Below, piece after piece: positions 9,734 to 17,785 of a stretch of DNA of 26,594 nucleotides (positions are counted from its first letter, which is position 1; every line of letters begins with the position of its first letter). The DNA comes from an uncultured Pelagibacteraceae bacterium (GTDB lineage Bacteria; Pseudomonadota; Alphaproteobacteria; Pelagibacterales; Pelagibacteraceae): NCBI GenBank assembly GCA_902509725.1, contig CABWYI010000008.1, positions 1 through 26,594 on the forward strand, read 5' to 3'. The notes under the pieces are model-generated. The model had not been told where the DNA came from. It did not search any database and saw only the letters and a program-made list of their open reading frames with translations. The translations under genes were made by a program, and so were the position numbers.

Positions 9734-11917
9734 ATGAAAAATAAAGAACAATTTATCAAAATTTATGATTTATCAGTATCAAAAGTACTTTATAACTTTG
9801 TAAATAATGAGCTTTTAAACGGTATCAAAATTTCAAGGTCTCAATTTTGGAGAGGCTTCAACAAAACTGTGCATGAACTTTCTCCAAAAAACAAGAAACT
9901 TATCGAAACTAGAGAAAAAATTCAAAAAACTTTAGATTCTTATTATCTTAACAGAAAAGGGAAAAAGATTAACTTAAATGAATACAAAACTTTTCTTAAA
10001 AAAATAGGTTATTTAAAAAAGATTGGGCCAAATTTTAAAATTCAAACACAAAATCTAGATAGGGAAATTTCAAGTGTTTGTGGGCCACAATTAGTTTGTC
10101 CTGTGTCGAATGCAAGATTTTTGTTAAATGCAGCCAATGCTAGATGGGTTAGTTTATATGATAGTCTATACGGAACAAACATTATACCTGAAACCAAAGG
10201 TGCGGTAAAAGGAAAAACTTATAATCCGATCAGGGGAAAAAAAGTAATTGAGTATGCAAGAGAACTTTTGGATAAATATATTCCTTTAAAAAAAAATAGT
10301 TGGAAAAACCTTAAATCCATACCATCAATTTCAAATGGTTTTATAGATTTAAACCTAAAAAATAAAGATCAATTGATTGGTTACAAAAAAAATAAAAAAA
10401 AATTATCTTCATTATTATTCAAAAACAATAACCTTCATATTGACATAATTTTTGATACAACTGGAAATCTTGAAATAAATAACCCCGATGGAAACCAAGA
10501 TCCATTAAAGATTCACGATATAATATTAGAGTCAGCAATTTCTACAATATGTGATCACGAAGACAGTGTTGCGGCTGTAGATGCTGAAGACAAAGTATTA
10601 GGTTATAGAAATTGGCTTCACTTGATGAAAGGAACATTGATTTCAAAATTTAATAAAAATGGAAAGACTATAACAAGAAAACTTGCTGCAGACAGACTAT
10701 ATAAAGATTTTAGTAATAAAAAAATTATTCTCCATGGTAGATCATTGTTATTAAATAGAAATGTTGGGCATCTAATGACGAACCCAGCTATCCTTTTAAA
10801 AGATGGTTCAGAATGTCCCGAAGGGATTTTAGATGCGTTTGTAACATCAGCTGCATGTCTTCACGATTTTAAAAATAAAGGAAATTCCAGAACTAATTCA
10901 ATATATATTGTAAAACCAAAAATGCATGGTCCTGAAGAATGTGCTTTTACAAATCTTATTTTTGAAAAAGTTGAAAAAGTTTTAAAATTAAAAAAAAATC
11001 AAATCTTATGTGGAATAATGGATGAGGAAAGAAGAACTTCAATTAATCTAAAAGAATGTATAAAAATTTTAAAAAAAAGAGTTTTTTTTATAAACACTGG
11101 TTTTCTTGATCGAACCGGAGATGAAATTCATACCTCGATGGAAATGGGACCAATGATTTTAAAAGGTGAAATGAAATCATCTAAATGGATTAAAGCTTAT
11201 GAGAATAATAACATTGATATAGGATTAGCATGTGGATTTTCTGGAAAAGCACAAATAGGCAAAGGTATGTGGGCAATGCCAGATTTATTAAAGGAAATGA
11301 TGCAACAAAAAATTATACATCCTTTATCAGGAGCCAATTGTGCTTGGGTGCCTTCTCCTACTGCAGCAGCTATTCATGCCCTACATTATCATGATGTAGA
11401 TGTTTTTTCTAAACATCAAGAAATAAAAAAAAGGAAGCCTTCAAAATTAGATGATTTGCTAACTGTTCCAATAAATCAATCACGAATCTGGTCTAAAGAT
11501 CAAATTGAAAAAGAATTAAAAAATAATGCTCAGGGAATACTAGGTTACGTTGTAAGGTGGGTAGATCAATCAGTTGGTTGTTCAAAAGTTCCTGATATAA
11601 ATGGTGTCGGCTTAATGGAAGACAGAGCCACTTGTAGAATAAGCAGTCAACATATAGCTAATTGGCTACATCATGGAATATGTAGCAAAAAACAAGTTTT
11701 GGAAATTATGAAAAAAATGGCTAAAGTTGTTGATAATCAAAATCTAAAAGACATTAGTATGAGAGGTAACGATCCTTATGAAAGAATGGGTGGAAATTTT
11801 GATAAATCTATTGCTTTCAAAGCTGCGTGCGATTTAATCTTTCATGGAAAGTATCAGCCCTCTGGCTACACAGAGCCATTATTACATTTTAATAGATTGA
11901 TGAAAAAATCTATATAA
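9734..11917 (+). CDS. glcB: Malate synthase G
   Basis: Malate synthase condenses glyoxylate with acetyl-CoA to give malate. The large G isoform acts on glyoxylate from glycolate oxidation or the glyoxylate shunt. The 727-residue length and the domain inserted near residues 100-260 fit the G form rather than the ~530-residue A form. Recognisable blocks are VCGPQLVCPVSNARF, DSVAAVDAEDKVLGYRNW, HGRSLLLNRNVGHLM, IMDEERRTSINL (substrate and Mg2+ region), TGFLDRTGDEIHTSMEMGP and LMEDRATCRISSQHIANW. D630 in the last block corresponds to the catalytic base (D631 in E. coli). The ATG is 66 bp from the divergent accA start, too short to hold the glycine riboswitch described before this gene in Ca. Pelagibacter ubique. 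The convergent recR stop is 3 bp away. Confidence 0.97.
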   Translation: MKNKEQFIKIYDLSVSKVLYNFVNNELLNGIKISRSQFWRGFNKTVHELSPKNKKLIETREKIQKTLDSYYLNRKGKKINLNEYKTFLKKIGYLKKIGPNFKIQTQNLDREISSVCGPQLVCPVSNARFLLNAANARWVSLYDSLYGTNIIPETKGAVKGKTYNPIRGKKVIEYARELLDKYIPLKKNSWKNLKSIPSISNGFIDLNLKNKDQLIGYKKNKKKLSSLLFKNNNLHIDIIFDTTGNLEINNPDGNQDPLKIHDIILESAISTICDHEDSVAAVDAEDKVLGYRNWLHLMKGTLISKFNKNGKTITRKLAADRLYKDFSNKKIILHGRSLLLNRNVGHLMTNPAILLKDGSECPEGILDAFVTSAACLHDFKNKGNSRTNSIYIVKPKMHGPEECAFTNLIFEKVEKVLKLKKNQILCGIMDEERRTSINLKECIKILKKRVFFINTGFLDRTGDEIHTSMEMGPMILKGEMKSSKWIKAYENNNIDIGLACGFSGKAQIGKGMWAMPDLLKEMMQQKIIHPLSGANCAWVPSPTAAAIHALHYHDVDVFSKHQEIKKRKPSKLDDLLTVPINQSRIWSKDQIEKELKNNAQGILGYVVRWVDQSVGCSKVPDINGVGLMEDRATCRISSQHIANWLHHGICSKKQVLEIMKKMAKVVDNQNLKDISMRGNDPYERMGGNFDKSIAFKAACDLIFHGKYQPSGYTEPLLHFNRLMKKSI

Positions 11918-11920
11918 ACA

Positions 11921-12520
11921 TTATTTAATTCCAACTCTATTTTTAAAAGCTGAAAAAAGTGTTCCATCGTCTAGACTTTCTATTTCTCCACCTACAGGCA
12001 AACCTTGGGCAAGCTTAGTAACTTTAGCTTTTGTATTTTTTAAGCTATCTTGAATATAATATGCAGTTGTTTGACCTTCGACTGTTGCACTTGTAGCCAA
12101 TATCACTTCCTCTATATTTTCTTTATTTACTCTATCAACTAAAGAGTTGATTAATAAATCCTCTTTTCGTTGACCAGCTGAGGATATAGTTCCGCCTAAT
12201 ATGTGGTAATACCCTTTGTAAATATTTGAGTTTTCAATTGACCATCGATCCGCTAAATCCTCAACCACACAAATTTTATTGTATTTTTCAGTGACATTTT
12301 CACAATTTAAACACCCTTTTGAATGAGATTTTAATGAACCACAAGAGTTACAACGTGTTACATTTTTATATACTTGCGCTAGGGTGTTTGCCATAGGTTT
12401 TACGATTTCATTCCGATTATTTATCATTTTTAAAACAATTCTTTTGGCAGATTTAGGCCCTAAGCCTGGAAGCTTAGAAATCAATTTTATTAATTCATCT
12501 ATCTCATCTAAATTTTGCAT
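11921..12520 (-). CDS. recR: Recombination mediator protein RecR
   Basis: RecR works with RecO (and RecF) to load RecA on gapped DNA during recombinational repair. The 199-residue protein has the full standard layout. A helix-hairpin-helix comes first (LPGLGPKSAKRI, 17-28), then a four-cysteine zinc module (C57, C60, C70, C73). A Toprim domain starts at about residue 81 (ICVVEDLADR), with the Walker-like GGTISSAGQ segment downstream. Near the C-terminus TKLAQGLPVGGEIESLDD is the conserved RecR end. It is the last gene of the dnaX-ybaB-recR cluster, 8 bp after the ybaB stop, an arrangement shared by many bacteria. Its stop is 3 bp from the convergent glcB stop. Confidence 0.96.
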   Translation of the reverse strand: MQNLDEIDELIKLISKLPGLGPKSAKRIVLKMINNRNEIVKPMANTLAQVYKNVTRCNSCGSLKSHSKGCLNCENVTEKYNKICVVEDLADRWSIENSNIYKGYYHILGGTISSAGQRKEDLLINSLVDRVNKENIEEVILATSATVEGQTTAYYIQDSLKNTKAKVTKLAQGLPVGGEIESLDDGTLFSAFKNRVGIK

Positions 12521-12528
12521 TACTTAAT

Positions 12529-12846
12529 TTAAAGTGGCCACTTAAATCCAGGAATTCCAAAGCCTCCTGCAGCTTTAGAAATTTCCTCACTTGTTTTGGT
12601 CTTTATTTGATTTTTTGCATTATTGTGTGCAGCTACAATTAGATCCTCAACTATTTCTTTTTTCTCTCTAAAAATTTCCTCAGATATTTCGATTTTTTGC
12701 ATTTCTCCTTCACCATCTAAAATTACTTTTACCGAGTTGGAACCAGAAATACCCTCAACCCTTATCTTTTTAATGTTTTCTTGGCTTTCTTTCATTTTAG
12801 CCTCTAGCTCTTTTGCTTTGTCTAATATTTTACTAAAATCATTCAT
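12529..12846 (-). CDS. YbaB/EbfC family nucleoid-associated protein
   Basis: This small (105-residue) member of the YbaB/EbfC family forms tweezer-like dimers that bind DNA in the family's studied members. An N-terminal coiled helix (about 5-28, rich in K and E) is followed by the beta core RVEGISGSNSVKVILDGEGE and a second helix, ending with the glycine-rich GGFGIPGFKWP tail typical of the family. Its ATG begins on the base right after the dnaX stop codon. A GAGGA Shine-Dalgarno-like sequence lies inside the end of dnaX, so translation is probably coupled. It sits between dnaX and recR as in most bacteria that carry it, which supports a link with replication or repair, though the exact role is not settled. 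Confidence 0.94.
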   Translation of the reverse strand: MNDFSKILDKAKELEAKMKESQENIKKIRVEGISGSNSVKVILDGEGEMQKIEISEEIFREKKEIVEDLIVAAHNNAKNQIKTKTSEEISKAAGGFGIPGFKWPL

Positions 12847-14508
12847 TTAATCCTCTTTTTTATTTTGTGTATCAATGTCTATCAACTCTGCATCTGGAAA
12901 TTTTTTTAAAACAATTTTATATAATTCTGTTTCCTTAACTTTATCTGTTAATTCTTTTTTTTTTATTAACTCTTTTTCTTTTATAGAAAAATCACCCTGT
13001 GTCTTGCTCAATGTAATAATCCATCTTTTTTTTGTCCAATCAAATAATTTTAAAGATAATTCTTTAACAAAGTTTTTATCTAATTTATCATTAAATGAAA
13101 TTTCGATCCTTTGAGCATCAAAGCTAACAAGGTTAACATTTTTCTCTAATTCATATTTAAGTTTAATTTCTTTTTTTTCTGAACAAATCTTTATTAAATC
13201 ATCAAACGAAGTTATGTCGATTTTTGTTTCTGCTTTATAGTCGTTTTGGATTTCAGGTTTAGAATCCTTTTCCTGAGCTACATTTTTAATTTGATTGACA
13301 AATTCTTTCTTTGAATCGATGTTCGTATCATTATTTTCTTTTATTCTTTTTGTTATTTTTTCATTAAGATTTTCGCTAACAGCTAAATTTTCTTCTATTT
13401 TTGATGAGATCAAATTCATTAATCTAATTAAGTACATTTCTATAGTTAAATTTTGATTCGTGACTATTTCTATCTCCTCTAAAGTTCTAATCGTAAATTG
13501 CCAAAATAAAATTAAAACATTATTATCTACCTTTTGTGAGATTTCTTTTATCTTTAGATGTTCTTTATCATTTAATGAAAAGTTTGAGCTTTCTAATGAA
13601 AGTGAGTTAATATTTTTAAAGTAATAAATTAGTTCTAAAAAATCATTAATAAATACTTTTGGCTCAATGCCTTGCTCATAAATTTTTCTGTAACTTTCCA
13701 TAACTTTATTTTCATCCCCTAATAAAATAAATTCAAAAAGATCTATTAAATGTGATTTATCAAAATAACCAAAAATTTTCTGGGCACCTATTAAATCTAA
13801 TTCTTGCCCCTCATTTAATGTAATTAATCCTCTATCTAATAATGATAAAGCGTCTCTAACTGAACCTTCGGAAATTTTGACTATTAATTTTAAAGCATCA
13901 TCAGAAACAGCACCATTTTCTTTATCTTTAATTCTTTTTAAAAATTCAAATAATTCTAAAGATTTTACTCTGGATAGATCAAATCTCTGACATCTTGATA
14001 CAACAGTTATGGGTATTTTCTTTATTTCTGTAGTTGCAAATATAAACTTTAAGTATTCTGGTGGTTCCTCCAGAGTTTTTAACAATGCATTAAAAGCTTG
14101 CTTGCTTAACATATGAACTTCGTCAATGATAAATATTTTATATTTTGCAGATGTTGGGCCATATCTAGAGAACTCGATTAAATCTCTAACATCATCAACG
14201 CCAGTTTTGCTAGCAGCATCCATCTCTAGGACATCTATATGTCTTGAACTTGCTATAGCATCACAATTATCACATAATTTATCTTTACAAAGATTTTCAT
14301 ACCCTTTTAAACAATTTAGAGACTTAGCTACTATCCTTGCGATTGTGGTTTTTCCAACTCCTCTAATACCTGTAAATAAATATGCATTAGGTATTTTGTC
14401 TGATTTTATTGAATTTAATATTGTCTCAGCCACTATGTCTTGACCTATAAGATCATCAAATGAAGATGGTCTATATTTTAAAGCTAAAACTTTTGAATTT
14501 TTACTCAT
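12847..14508 (-). CDS. dnaX: DNA polymerase III subunit tau/gamma
   Basis: DnaX is the ATPase core of the clamp loader and, in its long tau form, ties the loader to the polymerase and helicase. The AAA+ domain shows Walker A GIRGVGKTT (47-55), a four-cysteine zinc module (C66, C74, C79, C82), Walker B with DEVH (129-132) and the sensor/arginine-finger SRC (171-173). The collar domain (about 240-370) and a charged linker (about 370-425) follow. A small C-terminal domain (about 430-540) probably corresponds to the polymerase-binding part of tau. At 12955-12964 the coding strand has ten A in a row around codon 514; slippage there in either direction meets a stop within a few codons. An AAGGA ribosome-binding site precedes the ATG, directly behind the SRP RNA. 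Confidence 0.97.
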   Translation of the reverse strand: MSKNSKVLALKYRPSSFDDLIGQDIVAETILNSIKSDKIPNAYLFTGIRGVGKTTIARIVAKSLNCLKGYENLCKDKLCDNCDAIASSRHIDVLEMDAASKTGVDDVRDLIEFSRYGPTSAKYKIFIIDEVHMLSKQAFNALLKTLEEPPEYLKFIFATTEIKKIPITVVSRCQRFDLSRVKSLELFEFLKRIKDKENGAVSDDALKLIVKISEGSVRDALSLLDRGLITLNEGQELDLIGAQKIFGYFDKSHLIDLFEFILLGDENKVMESYRKIYEQGIEPKVFINDFLELIYYFKNINSLSLESSNFSLNDKEHLKIKEISQKVDNNVLILFWQFTIRTLEEIEIVTNQNLTIEMYLIRLMNLISSKIEENLAVSENLNEKITKRIKENNDTNIDSKKEFVNQIKNVAQEKDSKPEIQNDYKAETKIDITSFDDLIKICSEKKEIKLKYELEKNVNLVSFDAQRIEISFNDKLDKNFVKELSLKLFDWTKKRWIITLSKTQGDFSIKEKELIKKKELTDKVKETELYKIVLKKFPDAELIDIDTQNKKED

Positions 14509-14514
14509 TATTAA

Positions 14515-14519
14515 TCCTT
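14515..14519 (-). promoter_or_regulatory. Shine-Dalgarno sequence of dnaX
   Basis: On the minus strand AAGGA sits six bases before the dnaX ATG, an ideal distance. Many genes in this window (for example secA, prfA, kdsD, aroA, rpsA) show no such element, so it stands out. It begins two bases after the predicted 3' end of the SRP RNA, so the folded RNA and the ribosome-binding site are almost in contact. Confidence 0.65.
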
Positions 14520-14520
14520 A

Positions 14521-14604
14521 GGAGACTAGAACCTGAATAACTGTCTTTACGACTGCTTCTGTTAAGATCTGGTCGGGTTTAAGCAGCACCCACCTCTAGC
14601 CTCC
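14521..14604 (-). ncRNA. ffs: 4.5S signal recognition particle RNA (SRP RNA)
   Basis: SRP RNA binds Ffh and brings ribosomes making membrane proteins to FtsY. Read on the minus strand, the ~84-nt RNA closes on itself: GGAGGCUAGA at the 5' end pairs with UCUAGUCUCC at the 3' end (one G-U). A typical GGUGCUGC element follows the 5' stem. The Ffh-binding apical helix matches the canonical one part by part. An outer GAC/GUC stem carries a symmetric loop of CAGA opposite AGCA (usually CAGG/AGCA). A UCU/AGA inner stem then closes a four-base loop at 14561-14564. That loop is UAAC instead of GGAA, a URRC-type loop. The location upstream of dnaX-ybaB-recR is the usual alphaproteobacterial one. No terminator lies between this RNA and dnaX, whose ATG is 13 bases from the RNA end, so the RNA is probably processed from a shared transcript. 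Confidence 0.88.
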
Positions 14605-14611
14605 AATAAGT

Positions 14612-14641
14612 ATTATAGCAGTAATAATTTCTAATCCACAA
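14612..14641 (-). promoter_or_regulatory. Sigma-70-type promoter of the SRP RNA
   Basis: On the minus strand a perfect TATAAT -10 box (14612-14617) is preceded, after 18 bases, by TTGTGG (14636-14641), a fair -35 box. Transcription would start about seven bases after the -10 box, which is where the predicted SRP RNA 5' end (GGAGGC) lies. It falls in the short gap between the pheA stop and the RNA, and would also drive dnaX-ybaB-recR. It is the clearest promoter I see in the window. Confidence 0.7.
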
Positions 14642-14655
14642 GAAAAGTTTAAATT

Positions 14656-15489
14656 TTATTTTTCTCTTTGTTTGTCAGCTTCAAAAACACCTAGAACGTG
14701 AAAATCTTGACAGTGCAAACCTAATTCTTCTAAAGATTTTTGAACCTTTGAATCTTCTAAGTGTCCATCTAAATCACACAAGAAAAAAAATGAATCAAAG
14801 CTATTCTTTTCAGGATAGCTCTGTAATTTAGTCAAATTCACTCCATTGATAGCAAATCCACCTAGAGATTGATACAAGGCTGCTGGTTTACTTTTTAATT
14901 TAAATAAAAATGAAGTTATATATTTTTTTTTTTCAAACTCGGGTTGTAAAATATCTTTTCCCATTACTAAAAATCTTGTCAGATTACCACTCTCATTTTC
15001 TATATTTTTTTTTAAAATTTCTAAGTCATAAGTTTTTGCGCTTAGTGATGAAGCAATAGCTGCTTTTTTTTTATCATTAGTTTTAGAAATCATTTCCGCT
15101 GAACCTGCTGTGTCAGCTCTCACATGTTCTGTAAAACTGTTAGCTTTTATAAATTTAGAGCATTGGGACAATGCTTGTGCGTGCGAATAAACATCGTTAA
15201 TTTCAGAAATTTTTGTTCCTCTAACACCTAGTAAATTATGTTCAATTTTTTGAAAATATTCGGCGTAGATATTTAATCTATATTTGAAGATAAGATATTC
15301 AATTCCTATATTACCAGTAATTCTATTTGACTCAGGAATTATTAATTTTGACTCTGAATCTTTTGATGCATTTAAAAAACAATCGTCAAAAGTTTTACAA
15401 GGCAATATCTCCGAGTCAGGATATAGTGATAGGGCTGCTAAATGTGAATATGCACCATAAGTTCCTTGAAAATAAATTTTTTTTTTCAT
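14656..15489 (-). CDS. pheA: Prephenate dehydratase
   Basis: This enzyme decarboxylates and dehydrates prephenate to phenylpyruvate, the committed step to phenylalanine. At 277 residues it is the monofunctional form, with no chorismate mutase domain. The catalytic domain starts with YFQGTYGAYSH (6-16), contains PESNRITGNIG (52-62) and ends with the essential TRF motif at 171-173 (LTRFLVMG). The ACT regulatory domain covers about 190-270. Its ligand motif, usually ESRP, reads QSYP at 223-226, after GVNLTKL, so the phenylalanine response may differ from that of E. coli; this is inference. The start ATG overlaps the kdsB stop in an ATGA arrangement, so the two are translationally coupled. The kdsB-pheA pair beside a cytochrome c gene is common in alphaproteobacteria. 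Confidence 0.95.
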   Translation of the reverse strand: MKKKIYFQGTYGAYSHLAALSLYPDSEILPCKTFDDCFLNASKDSESKLIIPESNRITGNIGIEYLIFKYRLNIYAEYFQKIEHNLLGVRGTKISEINDVYSHAQALSQCSKFIKANSFTEHVRADTAGSAEMISKTNDKKKAAIASSLSAKTYDLEILKKNIENESGNLTRFLVMGKDILQPEFEKKKYITSFLFKLKSKPAALYQSLGGFAINGVNLTKLQSYPEKNSFDSFFFLCDLDGHLEDSKVQKSLEELGLHCQDFHVLGVFEADKQREK

Positions 15490-16217
15490 TTTTTTTCCAT
15501 CACATTTTTAATAGCTATATAATCTTCAAAAGTATCAACTCCAATAGGTGAGGTTTTAGCAAGAGCAACATTAATAGTCATATTATTATCTAAAGCCCTT
15601 AACTGTTCAAGCTTATTTTTTATTTCATTTTTAGATTGTTTGTAAGAAACAAATTTTTCAAGTGTCTCAAAATCATAGCAGTAAATACCCAAGTGATGGT
15701 ATATATTTCCTTTTAAATTGTTTGTTTTTCTCATGAAATTCGTGGCTTCTGGAAATTTGGTTTCATCCAAACTTTCTTTTGTTTGGACCTTAACTATGTT
15801 TTCATTAAGACAAAATTTTTTATCTAAAAGAGGTGAAGCAAGTGTTCCGATTTTTGAATTATTCCTTTTCATTTGATTATCAAGATTTTTAATATCAGCT
15901 GAATTCATAAGTGGCTCATCACCTTGAAGGTTGACTATAAAATTAATATCTGTTTTTCCCAATATTTTAAGTGCTTCATAAATTCTATCTGTGCCTGACA
16001 TATGTTTATTACTTGTTAAGATTGCTTGTCCACCATTTTTTCTAACATCCTCAATTATTTCATTATCCTCTGCGGCCACAAAAACTTCACCAATATTTGC
16101 TTCTTCTGCTTTTTTAAAAACGTGGGAGATAATTGATAGACCATTTATTTTGAGTAATGGTTTACCTGGTAATCTGGTCGCTGATAGCCTAGATGGAATT
16201 ATAATTAATGTTTTCAT
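15486..16217 (-). CDS. kdsB: 3-deoxy-manno-octulosonate cytidylyltransferase (CMP-Kdo synthetase)
   Basis: KdsB activates Kdo with CTP to give CMP-Kdo, the donor for the inner core of lipopolysaccharide. The 243-residue protein opens with the nucleotide-binding signature IPSRLSATRLPGKPL (7-21). It also has SGTDRIYEA (74-82) and the metal-binding QGDEP motif (98-102), followed by the family block HLGIYCY in the second half. There is no signal peptide; the enzyme is cytosolic. The stop overlaps the pheA start by 4 bp. Upstream it is divergent from the cytochrome c gene. kdsD, encoding the isomerase that makes the arabinose-5-phosphate precursor of Kdo, is about 5 kb away in this window, and lptC and lptB for lipopolysaccharide export follow it, so a Kdo-containing outer membrane is likely. 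Confidence 0.96.
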   Translation of the reverse strand: MKTLIIIPSRLSATRLPGKPLLKINGLSIISHVFKKAEEANIGEVFVAAEDNEIIEDVRKNGGQAILTSNKHMSGTDRIYEALKILGKTDINFIVNLQGDEPLMNSADIKNLDNQMKRNNSKIGTLASPLLDKKFCLNENIVKVQTKESLDETKFPEATNFMRKTNNLKGNIYHHLGIYCYDFETLEKFVSYKQSKNEIKNKLEQLRALDNNMTINVALAKTSPIGVDTFEDYIAIKNVMEKK

Positions 16218-16324
16218 TGATATTTTATAATTTTTTTAGTCTAAAAATAGAGGCAAAATTGTACATTTAAATATAAGCATTTTACTATTTATAATGTTAT
16301 ATGTTCAAAGTAAATTTTTATAAA

Positions 16325-16864
16325 ATGGATTCTTTTGAGTTAAACAAAATAATAGCAGCAATTTTGATGGTCGCTTTATTAGTAATAGGTATTGGAAAGT
16401 TATCTGATGCAATTTTTTATGTTGAAAAACCCAAAACTCCAGGTTACCAAGTTGAAGTTGAAAAAGTTGCTGTTAGTGAGACTTCAAGTTCCGAGCCAAG
16501 TGAAGATAAAGTTGATATTGCTGCGCTAATGGCTATGGGTAATGTTACAAGCGGTGAGAAAATTTTTAAGAAATGTGCGGCATGTCACTCTATAGAAAAA
16601 GGTGGTAAAAACAAAATTGGGCCCGCATTGTACAATGTGGTAGGAAGACAAGTAGGTGGAGTTTCTGATTATAAATACTCTAAAGCACTAGTGGCATATA
16701 AAAAAAATTGGACTTTTGAGGAACTTAACGGATTTTTACTTAAACCCACAAAATGGATTAAAGGAACAAAAATGGCTTATGCTGGTTTAAGAAAAGAGGA
16801 AGATAGAGCTTCAATAATCAAATATTTGAATGAAAAATCAGATAGTCCTTTACCTCTACCTTAA
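16325..16864 (+). CDS. Membrane-anchored class I cytochrome c (CycM type)
   Basis: This is a c-type cytochrome tethered to the inner membrane, which in alphaproteobacteria usually carries electrons from the bc1 complex to cytochrome c oxidase. An N-terminal hydrophobic helix (about 9-27) acts as uncleaved signal anchor. A flexible, E/S-rich linker follows to about residue 65, then the heme domain with C84-A-A-C87-H88. The distal heme ligand is M150 in GTKMAYAG. The open frame extends to an ATG at 16301, but MDSFELNKI at 16325 is the usual start of this family, so I use that (179 residues). The gene is divergent from kdsB. Its end overlaps the convergent argF by 9 bp. Confidence 0.93.
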   Translation: MDSFELNKIIAAILMVALLVIGIGKLSDAIFYVEKPKTPGYQVEVEKVAVSETSSSEPSEDKVDIAALMAMGNVTSGEKIFKKCAACHSIEKGGKNKIGPALYNVVGRQVGGVSDYKYSKALVAYKKNWTFEELNGFLLKPTKWIKGTKMAYAGLRKEEDRASIIKYLNEKSDSPLPLP

Positions 16865-17785
16865 TTTACCAAAACAATACAAAAGTATACTTTTTTGAAC
16901 ATGAATTCTGTTGCTTGCTTGCTCCCAGACTCTTGATTGTTTGCTAAAAAAAACTTTCTCATCAACCTCTGGACCTCTAGGTAAACAGTGTAAAAATATA
17001 CAATTTTTTTTGGCTTTGGCCATGAGACTAGATGTGATTTTAAATTTTTTAAACTTATTAATTTTATTTTTTTTATTAACTTTATCATTCATTGAAATTA
17101 CTTTATCAGTGAATATTACATCTGCGTTTTTAGCCGCTTTATTAGCGTCATTAAAAATATTTATTTGATTTTTATTGTTTTTGATCCAATTTAGTACTTC
17201 TTTTTTTGGTGCATAATTATTTGGACATCCAATATTGAGTCTAAAATTTAATTTTACAGAAGCTTCGATCAAGCTATTTAAAACATTGTTGCAATCCCCA
17301 ATCCATGTGATGTTCAATTTCGATATTGATTTTTTTTTGATTTCTTCAACTGTAAAAACATCAGATAAAACTTGAGTTGGATGAGAAGATGGACTAAGCC
17401 CGTTAATTAATGGTATTGATAAATTCTTTTTCAGATTTTCTATTTTTTGATCACTATCAGTTCGAAGCATGAAACCGTCTCCATAAGTAGAAATAATTTT
17501 TGCAGTGTCTTCAAGCGTCTCTTCGCCGGTGCCAAGATGGAGTTCATTAGACCTTAAAGTTATAGTGCCACCACCAAGTTGTTTGATGGCAAGATTAAAA
17601 CTTAATCTAGTTCTAAGACTAGAGCTTTCGAACATTTGTATAAGAAGTTTTCCTTTTAAAGGAGATCCTCTATCAACTTCTAAGATATTTAATTTTTTTC
17701 TTGATTGTTTTCTTTTTTTTGAGTCCTCTAAAATTTTCTTTAATATCCTGTTTGGTATATCTTTTATATGAGTGAAATGTTTCAT
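16856..17785 (-). CDS. argF: Ornithine carbamoyltransferase
   Basis: This enzyme joins ornithine and carbamoyl phosphate to give citrulline in arginine synthesis. The two-domain transcarbamylase fold is clear over 309 residues. The carbamoyl-phosphate loop is SLRTR at 56-60 (STRTR in most family members), HPTQ is at 135-138 and HCLPR at 266-270. The loop that normally reads SMG and contacts ornithine reads ISMN at about 230-233. The conserved C-terminal stretch NRIHVQKSILL is present. These substitutions recall N-acyl-ornithine carbamoyltransferases at the first motif, but ArgJ in the same window releases free ornithine, so ordinary ArgF is the best call. The start overlaps the argD stop by 4 bp, making an argD-argF operon; the stop overlaps the cytochrome c gene. 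Confidence 0.92.
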   Translation of the reverse strand: MKHFTHIKDIPNRILKKILEDSKKRKQSRKKLNILEVDRGSPLKGKLLIQMFESSSLRTRLSFNLAIKQLGGGTITLRSNELHLGTGEETLEDTAKIISTYGDGFMLRTDSDQKIENLKKNLSIPLINGLSPSSHPTQVLSDVFTVEEIKKKSISKLNITWIGDCNNVLNSLIEASVKLNFRLNIGCPNNYAPKKEVLNWIKNNKNQINIFNDANKAAKNADVIFTDKVISMNDKVNKKNKINKFKKFKITSSLMAKAKKNCIFLHCLPRGPEVDEKVFFSKQSRVWEQASNRIHVQKSILLYCFGKLR

